Below are positions 60,319 to 64,000 of a stretch of 64,000 nucleotides of DNA, piece by piece. The DNA is from Tannerellaceae bacterium. Its GTDB lineage: Bacteria > Bacteroidota > Bacteroidia > Bacteroidales > Tannerellaceae. The stretch's first letter is position 1, and every line of letters begins with the position of its first letter. A program made the position numbers and the translations under genes. Where the stretch lies: NCBI GenBank assembly GCA_021201295.1, contig JAJQFE010000063.1, positions 34,968 through 98,967 on the forward strand, in the 5' to 3' direction. Under the pieces are notes generated by a model. The model was given only the letters and a program-made list of their open reading frames with translations. It was not told the origin of the DNA and ran no database searches.

Positions 60319-60533
60319 TGTATATTTGGTATGTCGAACCTATCAAATGATACTGTCATTTTTGAAAGGATAATTATCACTATTATAAATCAGCATAGCG
60401 TTTCAGGTCTTAATTTTATATGATTCTTACTTACCCCGAAGAAGTGTTCAGAACCTGGTTTCTGTCCTTTATCTAAGATCTGAGACCGGTTTCTTGGATT
60501 ACTTATCTACTGCAATTCAAACTTAATACTTAT

Positions 60534-61853
60534 ATGATGGTAAACAGAAGACATTTTTTTAAACAGTTATCCGGAGGGTTGGCCACCCTGGGTCTTCTTA
60601 CTCTTTTGAAGACGGATCTGGTACATGCGGCTCATCAGGCTGCTACTATCGGAGCCAGTGAAAAGGTGAGAGTGGGGCTGATCGGATGTGCCTTTATGGG
60701 TTGGTGGAACCTCTCTGATTTTTTACTTCATCCGGAAGTGGATTGTGTGGCCTTGTGTGATGTGGATGGAATTCTGCTGGCATCCCGTGCAGCAGAAGTG
60801 AAAACGTTAAGAGGGAAAAACCGACTACGTTTACGGACTACCGGAACATGCTGGAGATGAAAGATCTCGATATGGTGATCGTCGCGACCCCTGACCACTG
60901 GCATTGCCTGCAAACCATTGATGCGCTGAGTGCCGGGAAAGACGTATATGTGGAAAAACCTATGGCCAATTCAATCGCAGAATGTGATGCGATGGTGGCA
61001 GCAGCTCAAAAATATAAACGGGTGGTGACCGTAGGCCAGCAACAAAGAAGTGGCAAACACTGGAAACAGTTAGTGGATATAGTCCATTCCGGTCAACTGG
61101 GATGGATTGCGCGGGTAGATATCTGGGGGAATTTTTCATATGGTTCCAGAAGTCTTCCTGTACCGGATGAGCTGGTAAGAGCGGATTTCGATTATGAAAT
61201 GTGGTTAGGACCCGCTCCGGAGCGGCCGTATAATCCTCAGCGGGTAGCCGGAACCTGGAGATTATTCTGGGATTATGGAGGAGGAGTAATGACAGACTGG
61301 GGGGGTTCACCTGCTGGATATTGCCTTGTGGGGAAGCCAGGTGACCGGTTTTCCGGATAAAGTCTCCTCATTTGCTGGAAGATATGCCTTCCCGGATCAT
61401 TTTCATGAAACGTTTGATACTCAGACCGTGATTTATGATTATGGAGATAAACAGATTAGCTGGAGCAGTTGCTGTGGCCCGGAAACAGGATTCTGGAACC
61501 GTACCTACGGAGTGGCATTCCAGGGAACCAAAGGGGTGATTGTGGGTGACCGGTTCAATTTCGAACTGATCCCGGATAAGAACCTGGGAAAAGATCTTCA
61601 GCCGATGTTTGTCGAAGCGGAAGGAGAAGCGGCCGACCACCGGTTACATGTAGCTAAATTTCTGGAATGTGTAAAGACACGGAACCTGATCACCGGATGT
61701 ACGATTGAAAATGGTAGCTTATGTGCAAAATATGCCCATCTGGCCAATATTGCTGCACGGACACAAAAGATCCTTACCTACGATGACCGGAACAAAACCT
61801 TCGGAGATCCGGAAGCAGACCGGTTGATTACACCCCCTTATCGTAATCCCTGA
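60534..61853 (+). CDS. Secreted Gfo/Idh/MocA-family oxidoreductase, two frameshifts
   Basis: About 439 residues after repair. NRRHFFKQLSGGLATLGLLT is a twin-arginine signal, so the enzyme is exported folded. Rossmann motif VRVGLIGCAFMGWWNLSDFL (about 45-60), MVIVATPDHWHCLQTIDALS and the EKP motif YVEKPMANSIAECDAM, which carries the catalytic Lys. Breaks: A run 60816-60820 (one more A gives GKKPTTFTDYRNMLEMKD) and the G run 61299-61305 (one G fewer gives TDWGVHLLDIALWGSQVTGF). It acts on a sugar or cyclitol with NAD(P). Together with the two isomerase-like proteins it suggests oxidation of an imported sugar outside the cytoplasm. Confidence 0.85.
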
Positions 61854-61883
61854 AAATTACCCACCTTTTAACAGTTGAATCTT

Positions 61884-62753
61884 ATGAAACCTATCACTTA
61901 TTTATTTGTATGGTCTTTCGCACTTCTGACTGCCTGCGGAGGAAGTAACACCCAAAAACCTGTTGCGGCTGAAGTGGCAGAAAAAGAAACCCGTTCTATC
62001 CGGTTTGGATTAATTCCTAACACCGGAGCAGACTGGTACAACACAGATCCTAAAGCCTGTCTGGCGTTTGTGGCTGAAACAGGCTATTCCTATCTGGAAA
62101 GTGTCGGAGCCCTTCCCGGTTATGAACTGGAAGAATCCAGGGAGTATGTGCGTTCCTTAGGACTGAAAACAGTGGTGATGCCCACCAGTGTGGAAGCCAT
62201 AGTAGAGAGAGGAGAAAACCTATTGAATGATATCCGGACAGCCAAAGCCTGCGAGGCAGATTATCTGGTTTGTTATAACTGGCCGTTGGACAGAAGTATG
62301 AGTACGGTTGAAGAATGGGCTGTCTGGGCAGACCAGATGAACCAGGCCGGTCAGGTGTGTAAAGAGAACGGGATCACCCTGATCTATCATAACCATGACA
62401 AAGAGTTTATTCCGGTGGAAGATACCCTGCCTTTTGAAGTACTGATGGAAGTATTGGACCCGGATCTGGTACAAATAGAATTAGATGTATACTGGACCAC
62501 TAAAGGAGGTTCCGACCCGGTCGCGATAATCAACAAATATCCGGCTTCTATGGCTACCTTTCATCTGAAAGATATGCATCCGGAAACCGGAGATTTTGAA
62601 GATGTTGGTCATGGTACCCTGGACTTCCCTGCTATTTTACGGGCATGTGAAAACAATTCGGTAAAATATTTTATTGTAGAACATGATAAGCCGGCTGACC
62701 CTAAACGTTCCATTGCCAGATTCGGCACCTATTTAAAGAATCTGGCCCTATGA
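61884..62753 (+). CDS. Sugar phosphate isomerase/epimerase-like TIM-barrel lipoprotein
   Basis: Intact, 289 residues from MKPITYLFVWSFALLTACGG, a lipobox; an upstream TTG at 61875 is unlikely. AP endonuclease 2-like TIM barrel: LAFVAETGYSYLESVGALPG, YHNHDKEFIPVEDTLPFEVL with metal-binding His/Glu, VQIELDVYWTTKGGSDP, FHLKDMHPETGDFEDVGHGT, FIVEHDKP. The four acidic or His ligands of the xylose-isomerase-like fold are present. Its export suggests it acts on oxidised or rearranged sugars in the periplasm next to the Gfo/Idh enzyme. It overlaps the next start by 4 bases. Confidence 0.86.
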   Translation: MKPITYLFVWSFALLTACGGSNTQKPVAAEVAEKETRSIRFGLIPNTGADWYNTDPKACLAFVAETGYSYLESVGALPGYELEESREYVRSLGLKTVVMPTSVEAIVERGENLLNDIRTAKACEADYLVCYNWPLDRSMSTVEEWAVWADQMNQAGQVCKENGITLIYHNHDKEFIPVEDTLPFEVLMEVLDPDLVQIELDVYWTTKGGSDPVAIINKYPASMATFHLKDMHPETGDFEDVGHGTLDFPAILRACENNSVKYFIVEHDKPADPKRSIARFGTYLKNLAL

Positions 62754-63667
62754 AAGTAGTCCGGTTATTGCTGGTTCTTTATCTCACCGTTTATTTGCTG
62801 CCGGCAGATACAACTGCCAACACACCGGAACAGGAAAGAACTGCGGTAACGTTCGCTTTGAACACCTCCACCATCTCCGGGTATGAACTCTCGTTGCCGG
62901 ACATGATCCGTCTGACAGCAGAGGCTGGTTTTAGCGGGATAGAGATCTGGACACAGGATGTGGAAGACTTTATACAGCATGAAGGTTCCCTGGAACAGTT
63001 AGCTGCCCTGATCCGGGAGTCCGGATTATCTGTAGAAAACCTGATTGGTTTTGCACCCTGTGTAAGTGAAGATGAAACCTTGCGGCAGGAAGGTGTGAAG
63101 CAGTTCCGGAAAGAACTGGAATATGTCAAATCCCTGGATGGGAAACATATCGCAGTCACAGGAGCCGGTTTACAGGAAGCATTTAGCTGGGATCGTTTAG
63201 ACCATTATGCCCGGCAGTATAAAGAAATACTGGACATATGCAACGGAACAGGGGTCAGACCGTTATTAGAGCTCTGGGGATCCCACCACCTGAGCCGGGT
63301 GGAATATATAACCGCTATCCTGATGCGTACCGGCAGAACGGACGGAGCTTTATTACTGGACCTGTATCATTTGTACCGGGGAGGTAATTCCTGGGAAAGC
63401 CTGTCTGTCCTTCATCCATCTGTTGTACCTGTTATCCATATCAACGATTATCCGGGAAATATTCCTTATACAGAATTGACAGATGCGGACCGGGTGATGA
63501 CCGGAGAGGGAATCTGCCCAACCAAACAGATCTTTGATTTGTTACAAAAGAAAGGATTCCAGGGAGTCATATCCGTAGAGCTTTTTAATGAAAGCTATTG
63601 GGCTACCTACACTCCTCAGGAACTTTTAGCAAAGATCATGAGTAATTTACAATCTATATATAAATAA
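62750..63667 (+). CDS. Second exported sugar isomerase/epimerase-like TIM-barrel protein
   Basis: Intact, 305 residues. Signal peptide (about 1-25, LLLVLYLTVYLLPADTTA). TIM-barrel motifs: MIRLTAEAGFSGIEIWTQDV, LLELWGSHHLSRVEYITAIL, LLLDLYHLYRGGNSWESLSV, VIHINDYPGN and VISVELFNESYW with the final metal Glu. It is a paralogue in fold, not close in sequence, to the gene before it, whose stop overlaps its ATG. Last gene of the locus; a terminator follows at 63760. The substrate is not evident. Confidence 0.85.
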   Translation: MKVVRLLLVLYLTVYLLPADTTANTPEQERTAVTFALNTSTISGYELSLPDMIRLTAEAGFSGIEIWTQDVEDFIQHEGSLEQLAALIRESGLSVENLIGFAPCVSEDETLRQEGVKQFRKELEYVKSLDGKHIAVTGAGLQEAFSWDRLDHYARQYKEILDICNGTGVRPLLELWGSHHLSRVEYITAILMRTGRTDGALLLDLYHLYRGGNSWESLSVLHPSVVPVIHINDYPGNIPYTELTDADRVMTGEGICPTKQIFDLLQKKGFQGVISVELFNESYWATYTPQELLAKIMSNLQSIYK

Positions 63668-63759
63668 TAGGGGAATGAATCCTCCCGGCTTGTGAAAGCC
63701 TTTCTTCTTAGTATATCTTTCTGAAAGATATAAGTTGATAATTTATGAGTAACTACCAG

Positions 63760-63794
63760 AAAAGCCGGGTACACTTCAATGTCCCGGCTTTTTT
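63760..63794 (+). terminator. Intrinsic terminator of the SusC/D locus
   Basis: AAAAGCCGGG (63760-63769) pairs with CCCGGCTTTT and is followed by further T. It lies about 90 bp past the last isomerase gene. Confidence 0.85.
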
Positions 63795-64000
63795 ACTATC
63801 TGGAGGAGATAGAAAATACTCTGAAAGGGTATGTTTTTTCTTTTTCCCCTGTATTTTTTGTAATTCTGCTTTTATCTCCTACACTTTTTTATCTCAAGCA
63901 GCCTGATCCGTTTCTTCTGATAAGAAAAACACGGCTTTTCCCTGTGGACTGGGTGGTAATGGACCGGCGGAAAACACGGTTTTCTTTCAGCTTAAACCTG
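63795..64000. other. Unassigned right edge
   Basis: About 200 bp after the terminator. No convincing frame on either strand; two similar CACGG-centred stretches (about 63930-63985) may belong to a gene or repeat that continues outside the window. Confidence 0.3.

Noticed and set aside
1..64000. Genome-wide reassignment of TAG to an amino acid
   Set aside because: The TonB receptor, DUF3868 and LptF/G genes end at TAG exactly where their families end, the likely replaced residues differ (Trp in zwf, Gln in Cas1/SusC), and one in-frame stop is TAA.
63795..64000. Start of another gene at the right edge
   Set aside because: All frames are short or stop-rich and no family motif is visible.

Overview
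The window looks like chromosomal DNA of a Bacteroidales bacterium, with Parabacteroides/Bacteroides-like relatives most likely. The signs are SusC/SusD outer-membrane pairs, FimB/Mfa2-type fimbriae, many SPII lipoproteins, a gnd-zwf-pgl cluster, promoters with a TAnnTTTG -7 box, a Bacteroidales-style Tgt, and a type III-B CRISPR system with an RT-Cas1 fusion. Genus is an inference; no rRNA or tRNA gene was seen.

Layout. 1-10.7 kb: 3' part of a P-type Ca2+-type ATPase, a GNAT acetyltransferase, a lipoprotein plus TonB-dependent receptor pair, an AraC regulator, a DUF3943 outer-membrane protein and a small NifX-like protein. 11-21.5 kb: a tyrosine recombinase, then a 1.04-kb segment bounded by 29-bp perfect inverted repeats that carries a whole AraC-family regulator, then a five-gene fimbrial operon (DUF3575, DUF3868/OmpA-like, Mfa1 fimbrillin, Mfa2 anchor, large tip-like protein). 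The segment has a TATATTTG promoter box pointing outward on the side away from the fimbrial genes. Inversion would aim it at them, so the locus reads as a phase switch shown in the OFF orientation. 21.8-35.2 kb: a complete type III-B CRISPR-Cas locus (Cas6, NrN, CorA, small membrane coiled-coil protein, Cmr1, Cas10, Cmr3, Cmr4, Cmr5-Cmr6 fusion, RT-Cas1, Cas2, two-repeat array). NrN plus CorA next to a Cas10 that keeps GGDD but shows no HD motif matches the SAM-AMP signalling architecture known from Bacteroides fragilis. 35.4-39.1 kb: oxidative pentose phosphate genes gnd-zwf-pgl. 39.1-39.9 kb: a repeat-rich intergenic island. 39.9-54.4 kb: TPM/YgcG-like protein and LemA, a three-haem cytochrome c peroxidase, a beta-propeller lipoprotein, an OmpR/histidine-kinase pair, a helix-turn-helix protein, D-lactate dehydrogenase, a RelA/SpoT-domain protein, an LptF/G permease, Tgt, a polyferredoxin and a DUF362 protein. 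55-63.7 kb: a SusC/SusD uptake locus with a secreted Gfo/Idh oxidoreductase and two exported sugar isomerase/epimerase-like proteins.

Sequence quality. About half of the genes are interrupted. I count about 27 single-base indels, nearly all in mononucleotide runs, and eleven in-frame stops (ten TAG, one TAA). They fall in housekeeping genes such as zwf as well as accessory genes, and each reading frame resumes cleanly. The simplest explanation is an unpolished or low-coverage long-read assembly, so I annotate each interrupted gene as one gene with its breakpoints. Genuine amber suppression is discussed as a less likely alternative.
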